Shown: positions 45,490-55,680 of the stretch, piece after piece
Layout: each line of letters opens with the position of its first letter
Numbering within the stretch: the stretch's first letter is position 1
Source of the DNA: Cognatishimia sp. F0-27
GTDB taxonomy: Bacteria > Pseudomonadota > Alphaproteobacteria > Rhodobacterales > Rhodobacteraceae
DNA length: 64,000 nt
Direction: 5' to 3'
Assembly (NCBI RefSeq): GCF_020667845.1
Contig: NZ_JAFMPQ010000002.1
Coordinates: 62,001-126,000, forward strand
Position numbers and translations under genes: made by a program
Notes under the pieces: generated by a model
The model's input: the letters and a program-made list of their open reading frames with translations, nothing else
What the model was told of the DNA's origin: nothing
Database searches by the model: none

Positions 45490-47568
45490 TCACTCGCCGG
45501 AGATAAGACCCATGCTTTCGAGCTTCAGGAGCACCTGATGGGCGCAGTTGTCGACATCCACGTTTTCGGTTTCGACGCTGAGTTCGGGGTTCTGCGGCAC
45601 GTCATAGGGGTCGGAAATGCCCGTGAACTCCTTGATCTTCCCTTCGCGCGCCAGCTTGTAGAGCCCCTTGCGGTCGCGGCGCTCGCACTCCTCGATGGAT
45701 GTTGCGACATGCACCTCGATAAAGGCACCGAATTGCTCAACTTCTTCGCGCACGGCCCGACGGGTTGCTGCATAGGGTGCAATCGGCGCGCAAATCGCGA
45801 TCCCGCCATTCTTGGTGATCTCGGAGGCCACATAACCGATGCGGCGGATGTTGAGGTCGCGGTGCGCCTTGGAGAAGCCCAGCTCGGAGCTGAGGTTCTT
45901 GCGCACGATGTCGCCATCAAGGAGCGTCACCGGGCGCCCGCCCATCTCCATCAGCTTGACCATCAGCGCGTTTGCGATGGTTGATTTGCCCGAGCCGGAG
46001 AAGCCGGTGAAAAACACCGTGAACCCTTGCTGCGACCGCGGTGGACGGGTCTTGCGCAATTCGCTCACCACCTCGGGGAAAGAGAACCACTCCGGGATTT
46101 CGAGCCCTTCCTGGAGGCGGCGGCGCAGTTCGGTGCCGGAGATGTTGAGGATGGTGACGTCGTCCTTGTCCTTGATCTCGTCCATCGGTTCGTACTGGGC
46201 GCGTTCCTGCACATAAACCATGTGCTTGAAGTCGACCATTTCGACGCCGATTTCGTCCTGGTGTTCGCGGAAAAGCTCCTGGGCGTCATAGGGGCCGTAG
46301 AAATCCTCTCCCGCCGAGTTCTTGCCCGGTCCGGCATGGTCGCGGCCCACGATGAAGTGGGTGCAGCCGTGATTGGCGCGGATCAGCCCGTGCCAGACCG
46401 CCTCGCGCGGGCCGGCCATGCGCATCGCAAGGTTGAGCAGCGACATGGTCGTGGTGGCATTCGGATATTTGTCGAGCACGGCTTCGTAGCACCGCACGCG
46501 GGTAAAGTGGTCGACGTCTCCGGGCTTCGTCATGCCGACGACCGGATGGATCAGTAGGTTCGCCTGTGATTCCCGTGCGGCGCGGAATGTCAGTTCCTGA
46601 TGGGCGCGGTGCAGCGGGTTCCGCGTCTGGAACGCGACGATCTTGCGCCAGCCGAGCTTGCGGAAATAGGCCCGCAGTTCGTTTGGTGTGTCACGGCGGC
46701 CGCGGAAATCGTAATGCACCGGCTGCTGGATCCCGGTGACCGGGCCGCCGAGATAAACCTTGCCCGCCTGATTGTGCAGGTAATTGACTGCGGGGTGCGC
46801 CTCGTCATTGGCTCCAAAGACCATTTCGGCTTCGCGTGCCTTGTTGGGCACCCACTTGTCGGTGACGGTCATCGTCGCGAGGATAACACCTTCCTGATCC
46901 CGAAGCGCGATATCCTGGCCGTCTTCGATGGCCTCCGCAAATTCCTCGGACACGTCCAGTGTGATCGGCATCGGCCAGAGCGTTCCATCGGCAAGGCGCA
47001 TGGTCTCGACCACGCTGTCGTAGTCTTCTTCCGACAAGAAGCCCTTGAGCGGGTTGAAGCCGCCGTTCATCAGGAGTTCCAGATCGCAGATCTGACGCGG
47101 GGTGAGGTCGTGGCTCGTAAGCTCTGCGGCTTCGACCTTCAGCTTGAGGGCGCTTTCATGCGACACGAAGAGTTCGGGGATGGGGGCCAGGTTGTTTTGC
47201 ATCGGGCTATTCCTGTCTGACAAAAGGGGGAGAGTGCTTTTCGCGCCAGTCAATTCTGCGTGTAAAGCATTGTATTCGTTTAGCTTGTTTTTGAGAAAAC
47301 GATCGACAAGGCGGGATTTCTCTGTCGCGCCGCGCCGGGTCAGCGCGTAGGCAAAGCGCTGTCGGCGGTCGCTGCCTTCACGCTGCGAAACCTGGACAAG
47401 GCCGGCTTCGGTGACTGCGCGCAAAAGCGCATTGAGACGTCCGAGTGAGATGCCAAGCGCTTCTGCCGTCACGCGCTGCGACGCGGCGGGAGCGGCGTCG
47501 AGTTGGCGCAGGAGACGAAACAGCAGGTCGTCATCTGGCAGGGGCGGTTTGGTTGTTGCGGCGGGCAT
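45490..47568 (-). CDS. Predicted fusion: MarR/EPS-type winged-helix regulator + ATP sulfurylase + APS kinase
   Basis: One uninterrupted frame of 692 residues. Residues 1-108 look like a MarR-family EPS-associated regulator: LLFRLLRQLDAAPAASQRV, EALGISLGRLNALLRAV, YALTRRGATEKSRLVDRFLK. From Met123 follows a full ATP sulfurylase (QTRNPLHRAH at 314-323, GRDHAGPG at 408-415) and an APS kinase (GFSGSGKST at 522-530, LDGDIVR at 550-556). The latter two convert sulfate to PAPS. Met123 (ATG 47200-47202) has its own AGGA ribosome site, so a 570-residue enzyme could be made internally as well as the full fusion. No stop or frameshift separates the parts. A sequencing or indel artefact remains possible. 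Confidence 0.85.
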   Translation of the reverse strand: MPAATTKPPLPDDDLLFRLLRQLDAAPAASQRVTAEALGISLGRLNALLRAVTEAGLVQVSQREGSDRRQRFAYALTRRGATEKSRLVDRFLKNKLNEYNALHAELTGAKSTLPLLSDRNSPMQNNLAPIPELFVSHESALKLKVEAAELTSHDLTPRQICDLELLMNGGFNPLKGFLSEEDYDSVVETMRLADGTLWPMPITLDVSEEFAEAIEDGQDIALRDQEGVILATMTVTDKWVPNKAREAEMVFGANDEAHPAVNYLHNQAGKVYLGGPVTGIQQPVHYDFRGRRDTPNELRAYFRKLGWRKIVAFQTRNPLHRAHQELTFRAARESQANLLIHPVVGMTKPGDVDHFTRVRCYEAVLDKYPNATTTMSLLNLAMRMAGPREAVWHGLIRANHGCTHFIVGRDHAGPGKNSAGEDFYGPYDAQELFREHQDEIGVEMVDFKHMVYVQERAQYEPMDEIKDKDDVTILNISGTELRRRLQEGLEIPEWFSFPEVVSELRKTRPPRSQQGFTVFFTGFSGSGKSTIANALMVKLMEMGGRPVTLLDGDIVRKNLSSELGFSKAHRDLNIRRIGYVASEITKNGGIAICAPIAPYAATRRAVREEVEQFGAFIEVHVATSIEECERRDRKGLYKLAREGKIKEFTGISDPYDVPQNPELSVETENVDVDNCAHQVLLKLESMGLISGE

Positions 47569-47583
47569 CGTTGCGACTCAAAG

Positions 47584-47603
47584 TGTGTTCATGCGTGAAC
47601 ACA
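47584..47603. promoter_or_regulatory. Perfect palindromic operator upstream of the regulator-sulfurylase gene
   Basis: TGTGTTCA-TGCG-TGAACACA is a perfect 8+8 palindrome 15 bases before the start codon. Its size and place fit a MarR-type dimer site for self-repression by the winged-helix domain encoded next to it. Confidence 0.6.
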
Positions 47604-47797
47604 TCGCAGAAAATGCTGCGCCTGCAAAGAGGAAAATTCGGGTGCAGCGGGATGTTGCCTCTCGGCGACAGGTTAGGGCGCGAAATCCCAAGGCGCCGCG
47701 GCCAAATGCGGAGCGTGGGCGCGAAGCGATTATCTCTGGTGAGGGGGGTATTGACGAGACTATCGCCCAACCGTGCGCTGGGCCCGCAATCAAAAAA

Positions 47798-47817
47798 GCA
47801 GTGCCATTTGGCACTGC
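47798..47817 (-). terminator. Terminator after trxB (possibly bidirectional)
   Basis: GCAGTGCC-ATTT-GGCACTGC, a perfect 8-bp stem with six A residues on one side and TTGTTTTT on the other. On the minus strand it ends trxB with six T residues, isolating trxB from the downstream sulfurylase gene. Confidence 0.92.
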
Positions 47818-47897
47818 CTTGTTTTTGCGCTGTGAGAAGAAGCAGGCAAAACACCAAAGCGCCCGGTTGCGCCTCGGTCCCTCGCCTGTCTTCTGCG

Positions 47898-49061
<1,164 letters not shown>

Positions 49062-49221
49062 TCATGCGCCCGCGCAGGATACGGATGGTGAAGCCTGTTC
49101 TGCGGCGGATGCCTCCGGTCCGAATGCCGCCCCGATCGGGCGGAGAGCAGGGTCAGTAAGACAGGAAACGGCTGCCGAAGGTGGTGCACCTGTGCTGAAA
49201 ATTCGGGCGCAAAAGGCAAAG

Positions 49222-49274
49222 ATTATTGCGCACTCTTGAAATAATATTGCGCATGTTCTGTATTTTGCTATAAC
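49222..49274 (+). promoter_or_regulatory. Promoter and direct-repeat operator of the Lrp-type gene
   Basis: ATTATTGCGCA (49222) and AATATTGCGCA (49243) are near-identical direct repeats 21 bases apart, two helix turns. The second overlaps a -35-like TTGCGC, which is 16 bases from TATAAC (49269-49274). This suggests autoregulation by the regulator itself. Confidence 0.55.
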
Positions 49275-49303
49275 AATCGCCAATCGAAGGGGAGGAAACT
49301 TGG

Positions 49304-49804
49304 ATGGCAAGCCATAGGCTCGATCCGATCGACCGGCTGATCCTGGCTGAGCTACAGGCGGATGGACGGATGACCAATGTGGAACTGGCGCGGCGCGTCG
49401 GTATCTCGGCGCCACCCTGCCTCCGCCGGGTCCGGGCGCTCGAGGAACAGGGCTACATCAAGGGGTATCATGCCGATGTGGATGCCCGCGCGCTGGGTTT
49501 CGAAGTGCAGGTTTTTGTTCAGGTCGGGTTGCAAAGCCAGGCGGAAGCCGATCTCCAGGCTTTCGAAGCGCAATGCCGTGACTGGCCGCTGGTGCGTGAG
49601 TGCCATATGCTGAATGGCGAAGTGGACTTCATTCTGAAATGCGTCGCGCCGGACCTTGGGACGTTTCAGAGCTTCCTCACGGGATCGTTGACCTCGGCTG
49701 AAAACGTCGCAAGCGTGAAGACCTCACTTGTGATCCGTGGCGCGAAAGATGCGCCCGGAGTGCCTTTCGACGTTCTTGAGGAGCGGCTTAGTCGCAGCGC
49801 CTGA
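49304..49804 (+). CDS. Lrp/AsnC-family transcriptional regulator
   Basis: Predicted 166-residue regulator. The N-terminal HTH (LDPIDRLILAELQADGRMT, ELARRVGISAPPCLRRVRALE) is followed by an amino-acid-sensing RAM domain (LGFEVQVFVQVGLQ through KTSLVIRGAK). A strong AGGGGAGG ribosome site lies before ATG 49304. Target genes are not known; the divergent trxB is a candidate, given shared control sequence between them. Confidence 0.94.
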   Translation: MASHRLDPIDRLILAELQADGRMTNVELARRVGISAPPCLRRVRALEEQGYIKGYHADVDARALGFEVQVFVQVGLQSQAEADLQAFEAQCRDWPLVRECHMLNGEVDFILKCVAPDLGTFQSFLTGSLTSAENVASVKTSLVIRGAKDAPGVPFDVLEERLSRSA

Positions 49805-49812
49805 GGGTGCTG

Positions 49813-49839
49813 CGCCCGTCATGCCCAAACAGACGGGCG
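49813..49839. terminator. GC hairpin between lrp-type and Hint genes
   Basis: CGCCCGTC, 11-base loop, GACGGGCG: an 8-bp stem between two convergent stops. No clear T run. Confidence 0.4.
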
Positions 49840-49882
49840 GCGCCGCTGGCACAGCGCCTTTCTACGCTTTCCATTCGGGTCT

Positions 49883-50692
49883 TTACCGAGCAATGAGGTT
49901 CTCAATCACCTGACGCGTGGTGCGGGTCAGCGTGACTTCACCGAATTCCTCCAACTGAGAGAGGTGCGGAAACAGCGACAGGAAGAGCGGTCGTTGACCG
50001 GCCTCGAGGGCACGGGCGACGGCGGGACCGGGGTGATAGGTTTCCATGGCGATGCCACCGATATCAATCAACCCATGGCGGTGTGTCATCAGGTGGTAGA
50101 GCTGCACCGGGCCTCCGGGGACGATCTCGATCAACCGGTCGCCGTCCGCATAATCGATAACCGGCGCAAGCACGGCATCCTGACCGATCAGCCGCTCGAG
50201 GCAGGGATGGCGCACCGTCATGCGCGCTGCCGGGCCGACAAGCACATCCATGGTCGGTTTGGCAGGGCCGTAAGCCTCGGCCGTGATCCGGGTCAATCGT
50301 GTCAGGCTGCTCTGCATTTCACAGACACCGGGCAGGTAGGTCGTGGACCCAATCCATGTGACCGGTTCGTAGCCCTTGTCGGTTGCAATCAAATCGCCGG
50401 GGATCAGGTCTTCGATCGCCATCGGACCCCGCGATGTGGGCACAAGCGTGCCGCGCGCAAAACCGGAGGCGCAGGCTTCGAAAAGATCGGCCGCAGGTGC
50501 GGTGATCGTGCGGAACTCAAGATCGCCGTCCGGCATCATCGCAGCAATCTCGTAGCGTCGGCGTAGAGCCGGCGCGCGTTTCGGAGCCTGGACGGGACGC
50601 GTTGGGGCGTCGGGCTGCGGCGTTGCGGTAGCCTGAGCGGCTTCGGCATAGGCAGGCGTGGCCGGCGTGAAGCCGGGGCGGAACGACGTCAT
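49883..50692 (-). CDS. Hint (hedgehog/intein-like) domain protein, starting cysteine missing
   Basis: Predicted 269-residue protein. After a Pro/Ala/Gln-rich N-terminal ~75 residues, a Hint_2-like domain starts near residue 79: GFARGTLVPTSRGPMAIEDL, PGDLIATDKGYEPVTWIGS, later VGPAARMTVRHPCLERL and HLMTHRHGLIDIGGIAMETYHPG. In self-processing Hint domains a Cys or Ser stands just before the FxxGT; here it is Gly preceded by Ser, so cleavage is doubtful. Such domains are common in alphaproteobacteria with unknown roles. ATG 50692 has GGGGGA upstream. No signal peptide is seen. Confidence 0.82.
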   Translation of the reverse strand: MTSFRPGFTPATPAYAEAAQATATPQPDAPTRPVQAPKRAPALRRRYEIAAMMPDGDLEFRTITAPAADLFEACASGFARGTLVPTSRGPMAIEDLIPGDLIATDKGYEPVTWIGSTTYLPGVCEMQSSLTRLTRITAEAYGPAKPTMDVLVGPAARMTVRHPCLERLIGQDAVLAPVIDYADGDRLIEIVPGGPVQLYHLMTHRHGLIDIGGIAMETYHPGPAVARALEAGQRPLFLSLFPHLSQLEEFGEVTLTRTTRQVIENLIAR

Positions 50693-51020
50693 GTGATCCC
50701 CCATACGGGTTGGTCACAAACGTGTTGGCCCCCACCAACAACGACGAAAGGACTGTTGAACAGATCATGCCCGATACCGCGCGGAGCGTCGCGGCGTCAA
50801 ATCCTGCCGCTGTTTTTGACCGTCCCGGGCGTCAATTCAAAGCATGCCGCCAGATTGTTGATGGATCGCGGTCAACTCCGGCCACAATTTGACCTTGGCT
50901 CGAATCACCGTGGTTGCCGTCTACGGGATGGGATGCGCCGCGGTCGAGCGGTCGGGGACGGGCAGTCGCCACAATGGCGCCGGGTGGTCCGTGATTGGGT
51001 TCGGGTTTGGCAACGCACAA

Positions 51021-51042
51021 AGGCGCGGGTTTCCCCGCGCCT
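51021..51042 (-). terminator. Hairpin ending the pgeF-side transcript
   Basis: AGGCGCGGG, loop of four, CCCGCGCCT: a perfect 9-bp stem, followed on the minus strand by TTGTGCG. It could end the lgt-methyltransferase-pgeF transcript or a small gene after it. Confidence 0.6.
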
Positions 51043-51102
51043 GTCTTGTCCCGTGTTGTTTTGGCGTATGTGGCGCCCCGTGGCGCTTGGTTCCGGTCTT
51101 GA

Positions 51103-51258
51103 TCAGGCGCGCCCGTGCGCAGCCGGCGTTTTGGTCTGCGGTGTCATCTGGGAGGTCGGACGGTCTGCGGTTGCACGCCGCTGAAATGGCAGCGGTGTCT
51201 GCAGGGGGATTGCGGCGGTTGCAATGGCGGTGCGCAGAAAACGGGGTGTGCGGGTCAT
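51103..51258 (-). CDS. Possible 51-residue small protein
   Basis: ATG 51258 with AAGGACAGGA just upstream opens a frame beginning MTRTPRFLRTAIATAAI and ending AAHGRA, rich in Thr, Ala and Pro. Its start overlaps by ATGA the stop of another small frame (51255-51401, beginning MYFKSRLLRICALRPP). A terminator hairpin follows 60 bases later. Neither is recognised. The ribosome site and the terminator are the only support. Confidence 0.3.
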   Translation of the reverse strand: MTRTPRFLRTAIATAAIPLQTPLPFQRRATADRPTSQMTPQTKTPAAHGRA

Positions 51259-51454
51259 GGTTTTTCCTGTCCTTGGGCGGGCAAGCCGCGTGGTTCGGCG
51301 CGCGGCATTCCGGCGCGCGGCGCGTCCTTGACGGTCAGGATCGACAGGAAATGGGGCGGGCGCAGGGCGCAGATACGGAGAAGTCTGGATTTGAAATACA
51401 TTGACTCGAACTTGCCCCGCCTCTCGCGGACGCGGGGCTGCGCGGCGACAAGGA

Positions 51455-52210
51455 TCAGAGCCGGATTGCAGAGATCAACCGCCCGTAATCCGCTTCCATG
51501 GCATGAGTGGCCCGCCGGTAGGAATAGAAGCGGTCCGGGTCCGAATAGGTGCAATGCCGGGTCCATTCCGCCGTCACGCCGGCCTCGCGCAACCGGTGCA
51601 ACCCGTATCCGGGCAGATCGAACATCATCCTGTCGTCCACGCCACCGGCAAAAAATCGTGCGTTGCGGGAATCGTCTGCCATGAAGTCTTCGAAGAATTC
51701 TGGGCCGACCTCGTAGGCGCGCTGACTGATCGAAGGCCCGATGATGGCGACGATATCCTCCCGTTTCGCTCCGAGCCGAATCATCGCGTCCACCGTCGCC
51801 TCAAGCACTCCGTCCCGCGCTCCGCGCCACCCGGCATGGGCAGCGCCAACCACCCCCGCGGCTTCATCGGCAAAAAGCACGGGCTGACAATCGGCGGTCA
51901 GCACGCCGAGCACCATGCCGGGCGTTTGGGTCACCATCGCGTCGGCGCGGGGGCGCTGATCGGGAACGGTCTCCGTGATCTCGACGACATCTGCCGAGTG
52001 CACCTGATGCACGCCAACGAGCGCATCGGGAGGCGCTTCCATCGCTTCGGCGACGCGGGCGCGGTTGATGGCCACGATTTCCGATTGATCGGACGAGCCT
52101 ACACCGCAGTTCAAACCGGCGAAAACTCCGGATGATGCGCCGCCCCGGCGGGTGAAGAACCCGTGGCGCACGGGAGCGAGGCTGTCGGCGGTGATGATCT
52201 CAAGTGTCAT
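51455..52210 (-). CDS. pgeF: Peptidoglycan editing factor PgeF (YfiH/laccase-domain family)
   Basis: Predicted 251-residue protein of the multicopper-polyphenol-oxidase-annotated YfiH family, shown in E. coli to correct peptidoglycan stem-peptide errors. HGFFTRRGGASSGVFAGLN, HQVHSADVV, LTADCQPVLFAD and VVGAAHAGWRGARDGVLE contain the conserved His/Cys zinc ligands; GPSISQRAYEVGPEF follows. AGGA before ATG 52210 sets the start. It lies 90 bases downstream of the methyltransferase, same strand, in a set of envelope genes. Confidence 0.93.
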   Translation of the reverse strand: MTLEIITADSLAPVRHGFFTRRGGASSGVFAGLNCGVGSSDQSEIVAINRARVAEAMEAPPDALVGVHQVHSADVVEITETVPDQRPRADAMVTQTPGMVLGVLTADCQPVLFADEAAGVVGAAHAGWRGARDGVLEATVDAMIRLGAKREDIVAIIGPSISQRAYEVGPEFFEDFMADDSRNARFFAGGVDDRMMFDLPGYGLHRLREAGVTAEWTRHCTYSDPDRFYSYRRATHAMEADYGRLISAIRL

Positions 52211-52300
52211 GGTGGTCTTCCTGCGCCAAGATGCGGCCAGCGGAAACGATACCGGGTCCCTTGTGGGGGGCATTTTGGCGTGGTGCAACGAGCGAAGGCA

Positions 52301-53368
52301 TCATGCGGAGAGTCCCGGCGGTGGCGATTGGTTCGGGCCATACAGCCCCAGTACCTTGAACAGCGAACCCATTTCATCGGGATGCGTCAACCGGCGATGT
52401 GCCGAAATATGGGTCTCAAGCGCATCGCCGCGCAACGCCTTGGCCAGCGCGCGCGCGCGATCCGTGATGCCGAGCCTTTCAAGAAAGACCCCCTGCGACG
52501 TCAGCCGGGTATGCTGTGCGGGCGATGCGGCACGCGCAAGGGCTTCGAAATCGACATGGGCTGTGAGGTCCGCCGTGCCGGGGGCTGCAAACGGATCCGT
52601 GGGCGCGTGATCTGCCATCGCCTGAAAGGTATCGCCAAGGCTGCGCCAGTCCCCATAATCGATCAGAAGTGCTGTCCCGCCATGCTGCGCAATGCGCGCG
52701 CCAAGCATGGCAGCAATGGCGGTGGCGGGCGCGCAGGTTTCTACAAGATCCCCGGGGTCCGTGTCTTCGAGCCGGTGATCCAGCGCGGCCAGCGGCGCGG
52801 CATCGGCAAGACCCAGCGCAAGGGCGCCGTCCTGGATGCCGACCAGCCGCTCGCGCCAGCCCCCGGGATCGCGCTCGAACTGGCGGATCGGCAGCGCATC
52901 GAAAAACTCGTTGGCGACAACGAGGAGCGGCATTGCGGGAAGGCTGTCCACGGTGTCGTGCCAGACCGGATCATGCCCGGCAAGCGTCTGTGCCTGAACG
53001 GCGCGCAGGGTCGGAGAGGTTTCCACGAGGTGAACGCGAGCGGCGGCGTGAAAACCCGCAACACCCCTTGTGGCGCGCAGGATGTCCGCCATCAACGTGC
53101 CGCGTCCCGGGCCAAGCTCAATGAGCGCGACGGGGTCGGGCGCGCCTTGATCGAGCCAACACTGTGCGAGGCACAGGCCGATGAGTTCCCCGAACATCTG
53201 CGAAATTTCCGGCGCGGTGATGAAATCCCCCGCGCGGCCCAGCGGGTCCCGCGTGCTGTAGTACCCATGCTCCGGGTGACCGAGGCATGTGGCCATATAC
53301 TCGGCCAGCGTGATCGGTCCGGAGGCTGCGATCTGGCGCAGGAATCGTGTCGTCAGCGGTGTTGTCAT
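52301..53368 (-). CDS. MidA/NDUFAF7-like class I SAM-dependent methyltransferase
   Basis: Predicted 355-residue DUF185 methyltransferase. [37 protein letters not shown] and the SAM loop [17 protein letters not shown] near residue 85 are family marks, as is [11 protein letters not shown]. The mitochondrial relative NDUFAF7 dimethylates an arginine of respiratory complex I, so a similar target is plausible here but unproven. Its ATG overlaps the lgt stop (ATGA). Confidence 0.9.
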   Translation of the reverse strand: MTTPLTTRFLRQIAASGPITLAEYMATCLGHPEHGYYSTRDPLGRAGDFITAPEISQMFGELIGLCLAQCWLDQGAPDPVALIELGPGRGTLMADILRATRGVAGFHAAARVHLVETSPTLRAVQAQTLAGHDPVWHDTVDSLPAMPLLVVANEFFDALPIRQFERDPGGWRERLVGIQDGALALGLADAAPLAALDHRLEDTDPGDLVETCAPATAIAAMLGARIAQHGGTALLIDYGDWRSLGDTFQAMADHAPTDPFAAPGTADLTAHVDFEALARAASPAQHTRLTSQGVFLERLGITDRARALAKALRGDALETHISAHRRLTHPDEMGSLFKVLGLYGPNQSPPPGLSA

Positions 53369-54276
53369 GGGGTCGGCCCATGCCGGGTCCTGCGGGCGCT
53401 GCGTTGTGCAAGCGCGATGGCCGTCACCCCTGCAAGGATCATCGGCACCGTGAGGATCTGGCCCATGGTCAGACCGACCTCGCCGACCTGCCACGCGAGG
53501 CCCAGCGGGTTGCCCGGTGTCACGAACTGCGCGTCGGGCTGACGGACAAACTCCACCGCAAACCGCGAAAGCCCATAGCCGGCAAAGAAGGTGCCCGCGA
53601 TCACGCCCGGCGTCTTCAGCGCGCCACGCGCCGCTAGCACGAACAGGATTGTCGCCAAGAGAGCCCCTTCCAGAAGCGCCTCGTAAAGCTGGCTCGGGTG
53701 GCGGGCACAGAGCGTGCCGATGGCCTGACCGCAATCCTGCGCCGCGACACCGGGGAAGATCACGCCCCATGGCAGGTCAGTCGGACGCCCCCACAGCTCG
53801 GCATTGATGAAGTTGGCGAGCCGGCCGAACAGAATGCCGATGGGCGTGCTGATCGCCAGAAGGTCAGCGGTGGAGGCCAGAGGACTCGAAGTCTTTCGGG
53901 AAAACCAGAGCACCGCCACCATGACCCCGAGCAGCCCGCCATGGAACGACATGCCGCCGGTCCAGATCATGGGAATCTCGATCGGATTGGCGAGGTAATA
54001 CGCGGGCTGGTAAAACAGCACATACCCCAGCCGCCCGCCGAGAATGATGCCGAGGATCACGGCGGTCAGCAGGTCTTCGACCTGATCGGCGCGCATGGGC
54101 GGTTTTTCGGCGGCCCAGAACCGCGGTCGGCGCAGCAGGAACAGCGCAATGCGCCACCCGATGAGGATCCCCCCGATATAGGCCAGCGCATACCATCGCA
54201 GCGCAAAGGTCATGCCAAAGAGCTCGATCGAAAAGAGCTCCGGTGAGATGGTCGGGAAGGGTATGGCGGCGATCAT
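53365..54276 (-). CDS. lgt: Prolipoprotein diacylglyceryl transferase Lgt
   Basis: Predicted 303-residue inner-membrane enzyme adding diacylglycerol to the lipobox cysteine of prolipoproteins. About seven hydrophobic segments are visible. [12 protein letters not shown] and the Lgt signature [14 protein letters not shown] near residue 160 carry the essential His and Arg residues; [14 protein letters not shown] follows. ATG 54276 fits family starts, although its ribosome site is weak. It leads the lgt-methyltransferase-pgeF unit. Confidence 0.95.
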   Translation of the reverse strand: MIAAIPFPTISPELFSIELFGMTFALRWYALAYIGGILIGWRIALFLLRRPRFWAAEKPPMRADQVEDLLTAVILGIILGGRLGYVLFYQPAYYLANPIEIPMIWTGGMSFHGGLLGVMVAVLWFSRKTSSPLASTADLLAISTPIGILFGRLANFINAELWGRPTDLPWGVIFPGVAAQDCGQAIGTLCARHPSQLYEALLEGALLATILFVLAARGALKTPGVIAGTFFAGYGLSRFAVEFVRQPDAQFVTPGNPLGLAWQVGEVGLTMGQILTVPMILAGVTAIALAQRSARRTRHGPTP

Positions 54277-54372
54277 GCGTCTTGTTGAAGCGGGGCACAG
54301 GGGGAAGTCAAGCTTGAGACGTGGCAGCAACGCCCCCATATAGTCCCTTGAACAAGGATGAGGACGAATCCC

Positions 54373-54618
54373 ATGCAGACTCGCAACAAGGTGTTTGACG
54401 ACATCTCGCAATTGATGACCAACGCCATGGGTGTTGCGCAGGGCGCTCGTGAAGAGGCCGAGACAGCGATGAAATCGCTGGTGGACCGCTGGCTGGCCGA
54501 CCGCGACTTCGTGACCCGTGAGGAATTCGACGCCGTGCGCATGATGGCGCAGAAGGCCCGTGAAGAAAACGCGGTCCTTGCGGCGCGGCTCGATGCCCTC
54601 GAAGCCAAGAAGGACTGA
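54373..54618 (+). CDS. UbiK-like accessory factor (BMFP/YqiC family)
   Basis: Predicted 81-residue amphipathic and coiled-coil protein: [25 protein letters not shown], then [31 protein letters not shown]. The pattern is that of YqiC/UbiK, which binds membranes and supports ubiquinone synthesis in E. coli. AGGA eight bases upstream favours ATG 54373 over 54358. It is divergent from lgt. Confidence 0.85.
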   Translation: MQTRNKVFDDISQLMTNAMGVAQGAREEAETAMKSLVDRWLADRDFVTREEFDAVRMMAQKAREENAVLAARLDALEAKKD

Positions 54619-54978
54619 GGCCCTCAGGCCCGTCCCTCTTCGGTCAATCTCTCATCAGGTCATCACAAACCCGCCCGGTTGATCGGCGCCGGGCGCCGGA
54701 CTGATACGAGGGCTGTGCGTTCCGGCAAGGGGCGTCAGATGGGCAGAGTGCCGCGCTGAAGCCCGGACCTGTCTCATACCGAGATCGGACTTGCCCCACG
54801 CTCAGGCCGGAAGCCGCTTCACGCCGAAGTCTGGGGGCAATCTCGGGCTGAAGCTTCTGAGCTGTATTGCCCCTGAAGCTGCAGAGCGGTCTACGCGGAA
54901 GCCTCGACCCTGCCGGCTCTTCTTAATGCTGACCCACGCGCGTGGCGCGGCGCGGGTGCGCCGCACGTCATGGCCGGG
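54619..54978. other. Gap without recognised gene
   Basis: 360 bases between the UbiK-like gene and pcs (convergent). Short words such as GCTGAAGC and CGGAAGC recur, but no ordered repeat, terminator or gene is clear. Confidence 0.5.
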
Positions 54979-55680
54979 TCACTTGGACGTCGCGCGTTCC
55001 GGGATCAACTGCTGCACGATGCCCACAAGCGTCAGATAGACAGATGTCGCCATCAGACCCCAGTGGGCCCAGCTTCCCGGATAGAAGTCGACCCAAGCCG
55101 CCCAACCGGCGAAGAACGTCCAGGCCAAAGCAACCGGAAGCGACACCCGCCGCCAGCGCTTGGTGCGGACAGGATGGATGAACTTCAACGGCAGGAACAT
55201 CGCCCAGGCCAACGCCGCGACCAGCGCGAGGCTGACCCAGAAATTGGGCTCGATGGCAAACAGCACCAGAACCAGCATGTTCCAACAGCCCGGGAAGCCG
55301 TGGAAACTCTTGTCGGCCGTTTTCATCCGGGTGTCGGCGAAATACATCGCGGAGGCGAAGGTGATCACGATAATCGCGAACCACCCGGTCCAACCGGGAA
55401 GCAGCCCCGATTGAAACAGGGCAAAGGCCGGGATGAACACATAGGTCAGGTAATCGATAATCAGATCGAGCAAAACCCCGTCAAATCGTGGGGCATTGGT
55501 GCTGACGTCGTATTTTCGCGCAAGCGGGCCGTCGATCCCGTCGACGGCAAAGGCGACCACGAGCCAAAGAAACATCACGGACCATTGCTCCTGAGCCGCC
55601 GCAAGCAGGGCCAACATGGCAAATACGGCACCCGTGGCCGTGAGCAGATGAACAGAAAGCGCTTTGGTCGTCAGAGTCAT
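54979..55680 (-). CDS. pcs: Phosphatidylcholine synthase Pcs
   Basis: Predicted 233-residue membrane CDP-alcohol phosphatidyltransferase joining CDP-diacylglycerol directly to choline. The catalytic motif (D-G-x2-A-R-x8-G-x3-D-x3-D) is visible from AVDGIDGPLARKYDV near residue 46 to FDGVLLDLIIDYLTYV, the last part typical of Pcs. About seven hydrophobic segments. ATG 55680 is preferred; another start 18 bases upstream is possible. Phosphatidylcholine is common in roseobacter membranes. Confidence 0.92.
   Translation of the reverse strand: MTLTTKALSVHLLTATGAVFAMLALLAAAQEQWSVMFLWLVVAFAVDGIDGPLARKYDVSTNAPRFDGVLLDLIIDYLTYVFIPAFALFQSGLLPGWTGWFAIIVITFASAMYFADTRMKTADKSFHGFPGCWNMLVLVLFAIEPNFWVSLALVAALAWAMFLPLKFIHPVRTKRWRRVSLPVALAWTFFAGWAAWVDFYPGSWAHWGLMATSVYLTLVGIVQQLIPERATSK

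Noticed and set aside
50889-51404. 171-codon plus-strand frame between Hint and pgeF genes
   Set aside because: Rich in Arg, Cys, Gly and Trp, no ribosome site, and it runs against a minus-strand terminator hairpin.
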